A DNA stretch of 64,000 bases from assembly GCF_900129025.1 (NCBI RefSeq), contig NZ_FQUM01000011.1, positions 1 through 64,000 on the forward strand, given 5' to 3'. The stretch comes from Mariniphaga anaerophila. GTDB lineage: Bacteria; Bacteroidota; Bacteroidia; Bacteroidales; Prolixibacteraceae. Both the position numbers and the translations under genes were made by a program. This document shows, one piece after another, positions 34,820 to 45,220 of this stretch. Position 1 is the first letter of the stretch. Every line of letters starts with the position of its first letter. The notes below the pieces were generated by a model. The model was not told where the DNA came from. It saw nothing but the letters and a program-made list of their open reading frames with translations, and did not search any database.

Positions 34820-37800
34820 ATGAAGAAAATTGCGCTAATGCTGTTTGGCATTGCTATGCTTGGCATGCTCTCAGTTGAGGCACAGGTGCGGCGTATTACC
34901 GGTACTGTAACAAGTGCCGACGACGGAAACCCGATACCTGGGGTCTCAATAATGGTAGAAGGAACTACGCTTGGAACCATAACAAACATTGATGGTTTTT
35001 ATCAGGTTGATGTTCCGGATGACGCTGGAAAATTGGTTTTTTCTTTCGTCGGAATGACTTCTCAAAAGGTTGAAATTACTTCAGGTACAATTGATGTTGT
35101 CCTTCAACAGGAACTTGTAGGCCTTGATGAAGTAATGGTTGTGGCTTACGGTACCCAAACCAAAAAGTCGTTAACAGGCTCTCAGTCTGCTATTAAAGGT
35201 GAAGAACTCCAGAAAATCCAGGTGTCAAATATTTCAAGAGCTTTGGAAGGTTCAGTTGCAGGTGTTCAGACAACCAGCAGTTCAGGCCAGCCTGGAGAAG
35301 GAGCGAAAGTTCGAATTAGGGGAATGGGCTCGTTGTCTGCAAGCAGTTCTCCATTGTACGTTGTTGATGGAATTCCATACGAAGGAAACATTAACAACAT
35401 TAGTCAGGTTGATATTGAATCAATGACAGTGTTGAAAGATGCTTCTGCTACTGCAATTTATGGGGCACGTGCTGCAAACGGTGTAATTCTTATTACAACT
35501 AAAAGAGGAACATCTGGCAAACCACGTATTGTAGTTGACAGTAAAATTGGTATTAACTCAAAAGCATACGAAGGGTACGATGTAATGACTGACCCCGCAG
35601 AATATTATGAAACATTCTGGGAAGGGTTGAGAAACGATCGTTTATATAAAGGTAATTTATCTTTTATCGAAGCAGGATATTACGCAAGTAACCGGTTGAT
35701 AAAATATGATAATCCTACCACCGGTGCAGCTGAATGGATGCTGGGATACAACAATTATGACGTTCCTAACAACCAGGTTGTTGACCCGCTGACCGGAAAA
35801 GTTAATCCCAATGCCAACCTGCTTTATAGGGAAGATTGGGAAGATCTGACTTTCGATCCCGGAATTCGTCAGGAACATTCAATCAGCATGAGTGGAGTAT
35901 CTTCAGGTACAAACTACTTTATGTCTTTTAACTATTTGGATGACCAGGGATACAGTCCAAACAGCGGGTTTGAACGTTACACCACACGGTTGAAACTGGC
36001 TCAGGACGTAACTAAATGGTTGAAAGTTCATGGGAACATGTCTTACGTGAAAACCAACACCATGAACCCGACTTCGGCTGGTAGCAGCTCGGCTAACATT
36101 TTTTATGTTGCACAGGTAGTTGCTCCTATTTATCCTATTTATCAGCATAACCTTGATGGTTCGCTTAGATTGGATAAAAACGGAAACAAACAGTATGACT
36201 TTGGCGACGATAAGGATATGAAAAGGCCGATGATGCCTCTTGCAAACCCTGCAGGAACTCAGGTGCTGAATACTGAAGAAACTGGGCTAGACCGGATAAA
36301 TTTCACCGGCGGGGCTACACTTTCAATTACTAAAGATTTGGATTTGATTATGAACCTGGGTATTGATAATGCACAAACAAACGGTACCCGAATTGATAAC
36401 AACCAGATTGGCCAGTATGCAGAAACCGGCGGTTATATTTCTAAAAGCAGCAGTCGGACCCGTACAATTAACACAAACCAGATTCTGTCATTCAATAAAA
36501 AGCTTGGCGAAGAGCATTCGTTGACAGCCAAAGCAGGTCATGAATACTATGAGTGGGATTACAGCGCCAGCTACGGCGGTAAACAAAATTTCCTGTTCCC
36601 CGAGATTACTGAAATGGACTGGGCTGTTGTTATGAGTTCAGTTGGTTCGTATGCTTACGATTATACTCTGGAAAGTTATTTTGGACACGTAAACTACGGC
36701 TTCCGCGAAAAATACTACCTGGACGGAAGTATCCGTTACGACGGATCTTCAAGGTTCCATCCCGATAACCGTTGGGGAACGTTCTGGTCTGTTGGTGGTT
36801 CATGGGTAATGAGCGATGAAGACTTCCTGAAAGATCTTTCATTTCTGGATGTACTGAAAATGAGAGTTAGCTACGGTAGTATTGGTAACGATAATCTGGG
36901 TGATTACACCACAGCATCGGGCAGTTATTACTACTACGCTTACGAAGACCAGTATAATATTGTAAATAACGACGGAGAAGTAGGTTTGGAATTTGCTTTT
37001 AAAGGGAACAAAGACCTTAAATGGGAAAGCAACAATACTTTTACTCTTGGCTTCGATTTCGGTTTTCTCAATACATTTACCGGAAATATCGATTATTTCA
37101 ACAGAACAAGTTCAGACCTGTTGTTTGTGTTGCCGCAGGCTCCTTCTTCAGGTATCCCGGAAATTCCTTTTAATATTGGTAAATTATCCAATAAAGGTGT
37201 TGAATTGCAGTTGAACACAAAACTGATAAGCACCAAAGATTTTTCATGGGATGTAACGCTTAACGCTACCCACTACAAAACAACCATCGACGAGTTGCCC
37301 GATATGTACAAAGAAGAAGGGCTTACACGAGGTGCATACCAGAAATGGGACGAAGGCAGTTCTCCTTATTTATTCTACATGCGCAGATATGCCGGAGTTG
37401 ATTCTGAAACAGGCCAAGGTCTTTGGTACATGGACGTGACAGACGACGAAGGAAAGGTAACAGGCGAAACAACAACAGCTGTTTGGTCGGATGCAACACG
37501 TTATAAAACAGATAAAGATGCAACTCCTGACTTGTTCGGAGGTATCTCTACAACTGCTCAGTTTAAAGGTTTCGATTTGAGTGTTCAGACTTCTTTCCAA
37601 ATTGGCGGATACGTTTATGATGGTGTTTACGGTGGTTTTATGCACTCCGGCGATGCAAGCAGTGTTGGTCAGAACTGGCACAGAGACATTCTAAAAAGAT
37701 GGACTCCATCGAATACTAACACAAGCGTTCCTAGAATTGACAGGTATGTTGACGCAAACAATATTAGCGACAGATTCCTTACCAAAGCAGACTATTTTTC

Positions 37801-38020
37801 TTTGAGAAATATTGTTTTAGGTTACACGCTTCCTTCATACATCACAAAAGAATGGAGCATTGAAGCTTTGCGGTTTTATGTTGCAGCCGATAACTTGCTG
37901 TTTATGTCAAGAAGACAGGGATTTGACCCCAGAATGTACTTTAGTGGCGTAACAACTTCTACTGATATGAATTACTCGCCAATTAAAACCATTTCGGCAG
38001 GGTTGAATCTGACGTTCTAA
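34820..38020 (+). CDS. SusC/RagA-type TonB-dependent outer-membrane transporter (first system)
   Basis: The product is 1066 residues. The signal peptide ends LSVEAQ. A carboxypeptidase-regulatory-like domain follows (RITGTVTSADDGNPIPGV, to about residue 100). After it comes a TonB-box/plug region with the SusC signature VVAYGTQTKKSLTGS, GVQTTSSSGQPGEGAKVRIR, PLYVVDGIPYEG and LKDASATAIYGARAANGVI. The rest is a barrel ending in FSAGLNLTF-like aromatic residues. There is no STN domain, so no direct FecI/FecR signalling is expected. It works with the SusD encoded 21 bases downstream to import oligosaccharides or other polymers' breakdown products. Confidence 0.96.
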   Translation: MKKIALMLFGIAMLGMLSVEAQVRRITGTVTSADDGNPIPGVSIMVEGTTLGTITNIDGFYQVDVPDDAGKLVFSFVGMTSQKVEITSGTIDVVLQQELVGLDEVMVVAYGTQTKKSLTGSQSAIKGEELQKIQVSNISRALEGSVAGVQTTSSSGQPGEGAKVRIRGMGSLSASSSPLYVVDGIPYEGNINNISQVDIESMTVLKDASATAIYGARAANGVILITTKRGTSGKPRIVVDSKIGINSKAYEGYDVMTDPAEYYETFWEGLRNDRLYKGNLSFIEAGYYASNRLIKYDNPTTGAAEWMLGYNNYDVPNNQVVDPLTGKVNPNANLLYREDWEDLTFDPGIRQEHSISMSGVSSGTNYFMSFNYLDDQGYSPNSGFERYTTRLKLAQDVTKWLKVHGNMSYVKTNTMNPTSAGSSSANIFYVAQVVAPIYPIYQHNLDGSLRLDKNGNKQYDFGDDKDMKRPMMPLANPAGTQVLNTEETGLDRINFTGGATLSITKDLDLIMNLGIDNAQTNGTRIDNNQIGQYAETGGYISKSSSRTRTINTNQILSFNKKLGEEHSLTAKAGHEYYEWDYSASYGGKQNFLFPEITEMDWAVVMSSVGSYAYDYTLESYFGHVNYGFREKYYLDGSIRYDGSSRFHPDNRWGTFWSVGGSWVMSDEDFLKDLSFLDVLKMRVSYGSIGNDNLGDYTTASGSYYYYAYEDQYNIVNNDGEVGLEFAFKGNKDLKWESNNTFTLGFDFGFLNTFTGNIDYFNRTSSDLLFVLPQAPSSGIPEIPFNIGKLSNKGVELQLNTKLISTKDFSWDVTLNATHYKTTIDELPDMYKEEGLTRGAYQKWDEGSSPYLFYMRRYAGVDSETGQGLWYMDVTDDEGKVTGETTTAVWSDATRYKTDKDATPDLFGGISTTAQFKGFDLSVQTSFQIGGYVYDGVYGGFMHSGDASSVGQNWHRDILKRWTPSNTNTSVPRIDRYVDANNISDRFLTKADYFSLRNIVLGYTLPSYITKEWSIEALRFYVAADNLLFMSRRQGFDPRMYFSGVTTSTDMNYSPIKTISAGLNLTF

Positions 38021-38041
38021 ATTTTTTAAAGAGAAAATGTT

Positions 38042-39574
38042 ATGAAGAGAATTTATAAATATTTGATATTCATCGTTTCAGGCGCGCTTGTTTTAACTAC
38101 TTCCTGTAGCGATGAACTGAATACAGAGCCAAAAGGCACTGTATCTCAATCACAGATAACCAAACTTGCAGAATCGGATCCGGCTGCTCTTGCATTGGTA
38201 ATTGAACCAATGATTGCCGGTATGTACGGGCACCTGGTTACTTTTAACTCAATGGGGTTGAGTGACGCTCAGGTTAAGCACGACGACCACGGGATAAAAA
38301 GTATTTTCCATATTGCCGATATGATGGGAGAAGATGTTGTTCAAACATCGTCTTCGTACAACTGGTATTACCACGATTATTTGCTGGAACTGCGCGATAA
38401 AGACTACACACATCCTTATTTTGTATGGCAATATTTGTATCGTTCTATTAAACTGGCTAACGACATTCTTGCAAAAATTCCGGAAGATGCCGAAGACAGC
38501 CAGATGAAAGCTTTCCGCGGACAGGCACTCGCTACACGCGCATACAGCTATCACTACCTGGTTCAGTTTTTTCAGAAAACGTACGTTGGCCACGAAGATG
38601 ATCCCGGTGTTCCGATTGTTACTGAAGTTGAAAGCGAAGAAGGAACTCCCCGTAAGTCAATGCGCGAAGTTTACACCCTGATGGTGAAAGACCTTACCGA
38701 CGCAATTAAACTTTTGGACGGATACAGCAGAGCGACCAAAGGCTTTATCGACCAGTCGGTTGCCTACGGATTTTTAGCTCGTGTTTATTTAAGCATGGAA
38801 AACTGGGAAGCTGCAGCAGATGCTGCCAGCAAAGCCAGAAGCGGATACCCGATTATGACCGGGGAACAGTACCTCGCCGGATTCAAGTACATTTCAAACC
38901 CTGAATGGATGTTTGGCTCAATTGTAACTTCAGATCTGGATATCGTAAAAACAGGTATTTGCAACCACAACTCGTTCTTCTCAAGTTTTAGTTATGGTTA
39001 TGCTTCTCTTACAGGGATGTTCAAAGCAATCGACCGCAGGTTGTATGATCACATGAGTGACACTGACTCCAGAAAACTGGCGTACCAGTCTCCCGACGGA
39101 ACTACATTTCCTGACGGTGGATACAACGGTGTGGAATTGGCCGCTTATGTAAATGGTAAATTCGGCGCCAGCGACGATGGTGCAGACAATACTCAGGATT
39201 TGGTTTACATGAGAGCTTCAGAAATGTTGCTGATTGAAGCAGAAGCCCGTGCAGAAATGAATCAGCCCGGCGAAGCTGCAGCCCTTTTGAAAGAACTCAT
39301 GGAAAATCGTGATCCCAATTACACTGTGCCTACTTCAAATTTGTTGGAAGAAATCAGGCAGCAACGGAGAATTGAACTGTGGGGTGAAATCGGAATCGCA
39401 CTGTTCGACATTAAACGTTTGAAACTGGGTATTAACAGAGATTACCCGGGCTCAAACCATCCTGAGGATGCAAAACTCGTTGTGCCCGCAGAAGACTGGA
39501 AATTTACTTATATGTTGCCAACCAAGGAAATTGACAACAACCCTGATGTTGGTCCTGAAGACAATAATCCTTGA
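38042..39574 (+). CDS. SusD/RagB-type nutrient-binding lipoprotein (first system)
   Basis: The product is 510 residues. The lipoprotein signal ends LVLTTSCSDE. TPR-like helices support the SusD fold (SIKLANDILAKIPED, RAYSYHYLVQFFQKTYVG, VAYGFLARVYLSMENWEAA, LIEAEARAEM, RRIELWGEIGIALFDIKR). It forms the lid over the SusC barrel. DNNPDVGPEDNNP at the end is typical. It is cotranscribed with the SusC gene upstream and the small lipoprotein downstream. Confidence 0.95.
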   Translation: MKRIYKYLIFIVSGALVLTTSCSDELNTEPKGTVSQSQITKLAESDPAALALVIEPMIAGMYGHLVTFNSMGLSDAQVKHDDHGIKSIFHIADMMGEDVVQTSSSYNWYYHDYLLELRDKDYTHPYFVWQYLYRSIKLANDILAKIPEDAEDSQMKAFRGQALATRAYSYHYLVQFFQKTYVGHEDDPGVPIVTEVESEEGTPRKSMREVYTLMVKDLTDAIKLLDGYSRATKGFIDQSVAYGFLARVYLSMENWEAAADAASKARSGYPIMTGEQYLAGFKYISNPEWMFGSIVTSDLDIVKTGICNHNSFFSSFSYGYASLTGMFKAIDRRLYDHMSDTDSRKLAYQSPDGTTFPDGGYNGVELAAYVNGKFGASDDGADNTQDLVYMRASEMLLIEAEARAEMNQPGEAAALLKELMENRDPNYTVPTSNLLEEIRQQRRIELWGEIGIALFDIKRLKLGINRDYPGSNHPEDAKLVVPAEDWKFTYMLPTKEIDNNPDVGPEDNNP

Positions 39575-39613
39575 TTTCTTTTGCAAATTTTACATTTAAT
39601 AAACTGAGATATT

Positions 39614-40537
39614 ATGAAGAATTATATAAAACTATTCATTTTGATGTTAGCCGGGACAACCGCATTTTCTTCCTGCCAGGAAGAACTTGTGAACCCGGAT
39701 GACTATCGTATTGAATACGATGAAACAAAAGCGCCGGAACTTAGCGAAGTAAGTATTGTGAAAGTTAGCGCCGAATATGCAGTGTTGACTGCAAATGCTG
39801 ATACTGCTGCCATAGACCGGGGATTCCTGCTTTCTGAAAGCGAAACAGACTTTTCGTCGGCAGAAGTTATTTCCGTAACAAAAGATGCAAATGTGGTTGA
39901 AGTTGAAGAAGACGGCACATACACGCTGGTTGCTTCAAGTCTGCAGGGGCAAAAAGCATATTATTTTAAAGCTTTTGCAACCAATTATGAAGGCGGAACC
40001 ACAGTAAGCGAAGTTCAGTCGTTTACTACCAGAGAAGGTGTTACTGCATACGAAATTAGCATTGCCTCAAACTCTGCTGAAGAGTGGGCTGCTGCCGGCT
40101 TCGAGTCAATTGACAAAGATGGCGACGGAAACGGATGGGCGATGACTGATTATGATGAAGAAGGAACTCAAAAAGCATTTGTTTCTTATTCATGGTTAAA
40201 TGCACCGCTTACTCCGGAAAACTACCTCGTATTTCCTGAATTGACACTCGAAGGAGTTGATGGTATGATAACTGTAAATGTTAAGGCTGGCGATGCTTCT
40301 TATTCTGCAGAAACTTTTAAAGTTGTAGCATCTGATTCTCCGATTACCGAAGAAAATTGTAGAGAAGCTGAAGTGCTTTCTACAAACACTTTGTCTGATG
40401 GTGATGAGTTTTCTGCAGCAGTTGCTGTTCCTTCAAAATTTGAAGGTAAAAAAGTTTACATCGCATTGGTTCACACAGAATGTACAGATAATTATGCGAT
40501 TTTCTTTTTAGGCGCAAAATTGACTTACGCCAAGTAA
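39614..40537 (+). CDS. SusE-position lipoprotein with choice-of-anchor J-like domain
   Basis: The product is 307 residues. The lipoprotein signal ends TTAFSSCQEE. An N-terminal fibronectin-like beta domain (ITANADTAAIDRGFLLSES-type, YYFKAFATNYEGGTTVSEV) precedes a jelly-roll resembling choice-of-anchor J/cleaved-adhesin domains (IDKDGDGNGWAMTDYD, PENYLVFPELTL, KVYIALVHTECTDNYAIFF). It occupies the place of a SusE/SusF surface glycan-binding protein, 39 bases after the SusD gene, and is followed by a strong terminator. Confidence 0.75.
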   Translation: MKNYIKLFILMLAGTTAFSSCQEELVNPDDYRIEYDETKAPELSEVSIVKVSAEYAVLTANADTAAIDRGFLLSESETDFSSAEVISVTKDANVVEVEEDGTYTLVASSLQGQKAYYFKAFATNYEGGTTVSEVQSFTTREGVTAYEISIASNSAEEWAAAGFESIDKDGDGNGWAMTDYDEEGTQKAFVSYSWLNAPLTPENYLVFPELTLEGVDGMITVNVKAGDASYSAETFKVVASDSPITEENCREAEVLSTNTLSDGDEFSAAVAVPSKFEGKKVYIALVHTECTDNYAIFFLGAKLTYAK

Positions 40538-40556
40538 AAGATTATAAAACATACAA

Positions 40557-40588
40557 AAGAGGCTGTTCACATCGGACAGCCTTTTTTG
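40557..40588 (+). terminator. Intrinsic terminator closing the first Sus operon
   Basis: The stem AGGCTGT/ACAGCCT (40560-40566 and 40576-40582), with a nine-base loop, is followed by a run of T. It separates the two Sus systems. Confidence 0.85.
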
Positions 40589-40675
40589 TGTTTGGCGGGG
40601 TGTCTCTCGCATACTGTTTTTTTTACTAATTTAGCACCCCGGTTGATAAGAGAAAGTGTACCTAACTTCTAATTC

Positions 40676-43600
40676 ATGAGAAATATAATACTGACGTTTC
40701 TTTTCGTTGCCCTCAGTATAAGTGTAGCTAACGCCCAGATAAAAAGAATTTCTGGTTCTGTTACTACTTCAGGCACGGGAGTCCCGGTATCAGGTGTATC
40801 GGTTGTTGTTAAAGGAACTACACTCGGAACAGTTACAAATCAGGATGGTTATTACCAGCTAAATCTTTCGGGCGACTCGCCGGTTCTTGTTTTTTCATAC
40901 ATTGGAATGAAAACGCGGGAACTCCCTGTTGAAGGCTCAATTCTGGATGTGGCGATGATTCCCGACAATGTTGACGTTGATGAGGTGGTGGTTGTTGCGT
41001 ATGGAACAACGGTAAAAAATCAGTTTACCGGCTCGGTAAGTTCCATCGACGGCGCCCGGCTCGAACAATTTCAAACAGCAAATTTTACAAAAGCACTTCA
41101 GGGGCTATCGGCAGGAGTGCTGGCCACCAGCGGAAGCGGCCAACCCGGAGAAGATGCTGATATTCGAATCAGGGGCTTTAGCACGTTTGGCGATGCCAGC
41201 CCGCTGGTCGTGCTAGATGGTTTTCCGTACGACGGCAGCCTCAGCGCTCTCCCTCTTTCTGAAATTGAGTCTGTCTCCATTCTGAAAGATGCTTCGGCCA
41301 CTGTTCTTTATGGTTCAAGAGCTGCCAACGGCGTAATTATTATTACCACAAAATCCGGTACAAAAGGGCCTTCAAAACTTGATTTGAAAGTTAGTTACGG
41401 AATTTCGAACCGCGCAATCCCGGATTACGACAAGGTTACGGTGCCGGAGTATTACGAATTGCAATGGGAGGGAATCAGAAACGCATTGGTTGCCGGAGGA
41501 ACAAACCCGGATGATGCCAACTCCATGGCCAGCCAACAACTCATTTCGGTGCTGGGAGGTTATAACGCATATAATGTACCCGCCGGCGAAGTGGTGGACG
41601 AGAATGGCGCAATTAATCCGGATGCTGAGTTGTTGTGGAACGATAGCTGGCAGGACCAGTTGTTTGTTACCGGCCAGCGAAAAGAGGTTACGATTAATTC
41701 CAGCGGTGGTACTGATAAAACCACTTATTTTCTTTCTGGAGGTATGCTGGATGAAGGTGGGATAATTAGTGCGTCGAATCTGAAAAGGTTTTCCGCGCGG
41801 GCAAATATTAAAACGCAAATAAGAAGTTGGATAAACGCCGGCATCAATTTATCCGGTTCGCTTTCGGAGCAGAACTACCCCGTTTCTTCGGGCTCTTCGT
41901 ACCTTAATTCATTTATGTTTTCAGGATTGATAGCCCCCATTTACCCGGTCTATTTGTATAACGAAAAAGGCGAAGTTCAAACCGATGCAGAAGGAAATAA
42001 ACTTTTTGATTTTGGAACCGGCTTTGACAGAGCCCGGGCTTTTGCATCCAATCTGAATCCGCTGGGAACAATAACGCACGACAAACGTGAGTATAAAAAA
42101 GATGTGTTCACGTTGCGCTCGTTCATCAATTTCGAGCTTGCCGAAGGGCTTTCTTTTAACGCTTCAGTCGGTGCAGATTATTTTGCCTACTCCGGATTGA
42201 CCCACCAAAATATGAAATACGGCGACGGGCAAAACTTTAACGGACGTTCTGCCAGGCAAACCAACCGCATGTTTTCATACACAGCCAATCAACTTTTACG
42301 GTATGTAACCGGTTTTGGCGGGCACTCTGTCAACGCAATGGCCGGGCACGAAAGTTACAGTTACAAATTGAATACACTTGCTGCAACCCGCTCCGGCTTT
42401 CCTTTTCCCGAACTTGTTGAGCTGGATGCTGCTGCCATCCCCGAGAAATCAGGTTCTTCAGAAGATAATTATCGGCTGGAAAGTTATTTGGTAAAGGTTG
42501 AATATGATTACGATAAGCGGTTTTTTGCAAGTTTTAACATGCGTGCCGATGGGAATTCGCGGTTTGCCGAAAATGCCAGGTGGGGAAGTTTCTGGGGAAT
42601 GGGATTATCGTGGATTATTTCGCACGAAGAATTTTTGCAGGATTTTACAGCTCTAAATCTGTTGCGGATAAAAGCGAGTTACGGAGAGCAGGGGAACGAT
42701 AAAGTTGGGTCGTATTACGGTTACCAGGGGCTTTATAAAACCGGGGTGAATAATATTGATTTTCCGGGAATACTGGCCAGCAGGCTGCCTACTCCGGTAC
42801 TTACCTGGGAATCTCTTAATTCGCTGAATATGGGAGTTGAGGCAGAATTCCTGAATCGGTATTCAATAAATTTTGAATATTATATCCGGAACAACAGCGA
42901 TTTGCTGTTTGAAAAACCGCTCCCTCCGTCAACCGGGTTTACTTCTATTGATGCTAATATTGCAGAACTGTCAAACGTGGGTTTTGATTTGGAGTTGGGT
43001 GGTTTAATTCTGAATGCCAAAAATGTGGTATGGAACCTGGATTTAAATTTGGGCCATTTCAAAAACAAAATTAAAGAGTTGCCGCAGAAATCTATTATTA
43101 GTGGCAATAAACTGTGGCAGGAAGGCGCTTCTATTTACGATTTTTGGGTGGAAGAGTTTGCCGGTGTTGATTCGGAAACGGGTAAAACATTGTGGCGCTA
43201 CACTGATGCAGATACGGGCGAAAAAGGGGTGACCACTTCCTATTCCAAAGCAACCAGGTATTATGCAGGTTCTGCTATTCCCGATCTTTTTGGTGGCATT
43301 AACAATACGATTAAAATTTTCGATTTTGACCTGTCTGTTTTGCTTAGTTTCGGAATTGGTGGAAAAGTAATGGACTCCGGGTATCAGTGGCTGATGCACT
43401 CGGGACAATACGGTTACAGTTTTCATCGCGATATTTTAGATAGGTGGACTCCCGAAAACAGTCAGGCAATCATTCCTGCAATAGACGGGGATTCCTACAC
43501 AAACAGGCGCTCTTCCCGCTTCCTGACTGATGCCAGCTACTTCAATCTGAAAAATATTTCGTTGGGATATAATTTTCCTGAAGCTGTGATTTCGAAGCTA

Positions 43601-43756
43601 AACCTGGCGGGTATTAAACTGAAATTCACTGCAGATAATTTGGCACTGGCTACTGCACGAAAAGGGCTCGATCCTCAGTTTTCGTTAGACGGTTCATACG
43701 GAAAAGTGTATGTGCCAATTCGTACTTTGTCGGTTGGAGTTGACGTTCAATTTTAA
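40676..43756 (+). CDS. SusC/RagA-type TonB-dependent outer-membrane transporter (second system)
   Basis: The product is 1026 residues. Signal peptide (ALSISVANAQ), regulatory-like domain (RISGSVTTSGTGVPVSGV), plug with VVAYGTTVKNQFTGS, SGSGQPGEDADIRIRG, PLVVLDGFPYDG and LKDASATVLYGSRAANGVI, then barrel to VGVDVQF. It is clearly paralogous to the first SusC, in the same order of motifs, but divergent enough to bind a different ligand. No STN domain. A near-match to the -7 element (TAATTTAG, 40627-40634) lies upstream. Confidence 0.96.
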   Translation: MRNIILTFLFVALSISVANAQIKRISGSVTTSGTGVPVSGVSVVVKGTTLGTVTNQDGYYQLNLSGDSPVLVFSYIGMKTRELPVEGSILDVAMIPDNVDVDEVVVVAYGTTVKNQFTGSVSSIDGARLEQFQTANFTKALQGLSAGVLATSGSGQPGEDADIRIRGFSTFGDASPLVVLDGFPYDGSLSALPLSEIESVSILKDASATVLYGSRAANGVIIITTKSGTKGPSKLDLKVSYGISNRAIPDYDKVTVPEYYELQWEGIRNALVAGGTNPDDANSMASQQLISVLGGYNAYNVPAGEVVDENGAINPDAELLWNDSWQDQLFVTGQRKEVTINSSGGTDKTTYFLSGGMLDEGGIISASNLKRFSARANIKTQIRSWINAGINLSGSLSEQNYPVSSGSSYLNSFMFSGLIAPIYPVYLYNEKGEVQTDAEGNKLFDFGTGFDRARAFASNLNPLGTITHDKREYKKDVFTLRSFINFELAEGLSFNASVGADYFAYSGLTHQNMKYGDGQNFNGRSARQTNRMFSYTANQLLRYVTGFGGHSVNAMAGHESYSYKLNTLAATRSGFPFPELVELDAAAIPEKSGSSEDNYRLESYLVKVEYDYDKRFFASFNMRADGNSRFAENARWGSFWGMGLSWIISHEEFLQDFTALNLLRIKASYGEQGNDKVGSYYGYQGLYKTGVNNIDFPGILASRLPTPVLTWESLNSLNMGVEAEFLNRYSINFEYYIRNNSDLLFEKPLPPSTGFTSIDANIAELSNVGFDLELGGLILNAKNVVWNLDLNLGHFKNKIKELPQKSIISGNKLWQEGASIYDFWVEEFAGVDSETGKTLWRYTDADTGEKGVTTSYSKATRYYAGSAIPDLFGGINNTIKIFDFDLSVLLSFGIGGKVMDSGYQWLMHSGQYGYSFHRDILDRWTPENSQAIIPAIDGDSYTNRRSSRFLTDASYFNLKNISLGYNFPEAVISKLNLAGIKLKFTADNLALATARKGLDPQFSLDGSYGKVYVPIRTLSVGVDVQF

Positions 43757-43765
43757 AACGAAAAA

Positions 43766-45214
43766 ATGAAAAAGTTATTCAACTTAATACTAATAATTGC
43801 TGTCTTTGCAACTTCGTGTTCCGATGAGTTTCTGGAAACAATTCCAACCAACGAAATTTCAGATCAGGCAGTTTTTCAGTCGGTAGAAGGGGCACAAACA
43901 GTTATCGATGGCGTTTTGCGAGATATGCGAAGCCAGCATGGCAATGAAGATCAGCATGATCAATTCGGGGTGAAAGCCATTGATTTGTGTGTGGATTTGA
44001 TGGGGGAAGACATGGTAGTTGAGAAGTATCATTGGTTTGGGGCAGACTACCGTTTTGAAAACCGAACAGAAAATGATCAGCGGCCGCTCTACGCCTGGAC
44101 TCTTTTCTACCGGATTATTTACAATGCAAACGAAGTGATTAATCACATTGATGACGTAGCATCTGACAGTGAAACCCTGAAAGCTGACTTAAAAGCACAG
44201 GCGTTGACTTTAAGAGCTTACTCCTACTTTCAGTTGGTTCAGCTTTTTCAGCATACCTACTCCGGTCATGAGGATGAACCCGGAGTGCCGTTGTACACGA
44301 ATGCAACAACCGAAGGAAATCCGCGTAGCACAGTGTCTGAAGTTTACACCCGAATTACCACAGATTTGTCTGAAGCGGTGAGATTGTTCGAAGAAAGTGG
44401 GCTTCAGCAAAAACATATTTCACGTCCTGCTCTGTCTGTCGCCCGGGGGCTTGCTGCACGCGTTGCTCTGGTGATGGAAGATTGGCAGGCGGCGGCAGAT
44501 ATGGCATCGAAGGCGCGGGACGGGTTTTCGCTAATGACTGCCGCTGAGTTCAGCACCGGGTTTGATAATTATACGCAGCAGAACTGGATGTGGGGAATGG
44601 AAGTGAATAGCGAACAATCTACAACTTATGCGTCGTGGTTTTCGCATGTTGACTGGACCATCGGAGGTTATTGCGGCTACGGGTTGAGTCCGAAGTCGTT
44701 TAGCCTTGAATTGTTTAACAGGATGGATAACAGTGATGTGCGTAAGGAGTTGGTGGATACGTCTTTCATCGAGTCCGGTCGGTTGATTCCATATAAATTT
44801 GCTGCGGGTAACGACAAAGGTTTTGATGCTGATTTGGTACTGATGCGGCCGGAAGAAATGCTGCTCATCGAAGCCGAAGCACGCGCGCGAATAAAAGATT
44901 TCACAAATGCCGGGAAACTGTTGAAAGAACTTCGCGACAAACGATTTGATGAACCTGTCTCAACTTCCTGGCCGGAAGAAACGCTGTTGAGCGAGATCCT
45001 TTTGGAAAGGCGAATCGAGCTTTGGGGCGAAGGTTTCAGAGGGTTTGATTTGAAACGGCTGAAGTTGGGGGTTAACCGAACTAACAGCAACCACAATCCG
45101 GTAGTTGCAAAAGTGATGAGCCTTCCGGCAGAATCAGAAGAGTTTATTTACCAGATTCCGCAAAGCGAGATAGATGCCAATTCAAATATTGGAGAAGAAG
45201 ATCAGAATCTTTGA
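43766..45214 (+). CDS. SusD/RagB-type nutrient-binding lipoprotein (second system)
   Basis: The product is 482 residues. The lipoprotein signal ends AVFATSCSDE. Helical repeats of the SusD fold are clear (NANEVINHIDDVASD, LRAYSYFQLVQLFQHTY, LLIEAEARARI, ERRIELWGEGFRGFDLKR). It lies 10 bases after its SusC partner. SQSEIDAN-type ending as in the first SusD. No glycoside hydrolase, sulphatase or regulator is attached to either Sus pair. Confidence 0.95.
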   Translation: MKKLFNLILIIAVFATSCSDEFLETIPTNEISDQAVFQSVEGAQTVIDGVLRDMRSQHGNEDQHDQFGVKAIDLCVDLMGEDMVVEKYHWFGADYRFENRTENDQRPLYAWTLFYRIIYNANEVINHIDDVASDSETLKADLKAQALTLRAYSYFQLVQLFQHTYSGHEDEPGVPLYTNATTEGNPRSTVSEVYTRITTDLSEAVRLFEESGLQQKHISRPALSVARGLAARVALVMEDWQAAADMASKARDGFSLMTAAEFSTGFDNYTQQNWMWGMEVNSEQSTTYASWFSHVDWTIGGYCGYGLSPKSFSLELFNRMDNSDVRKELVDTSFIESGRLIPYKFAAGNDKGFDADLVLMRPEEMLLIEAEARARIKDFTNAGKLLKELRDKRFDEPVSTSWPEETLLSEILLERRIELWGEGFRGFDLKRLKLGVNRTNSNHNPVVAKVMSLPAESEEFIYQIPQSEIDANSNIGEEDQNL

Positions 45215-45220
45215 TCTCTT

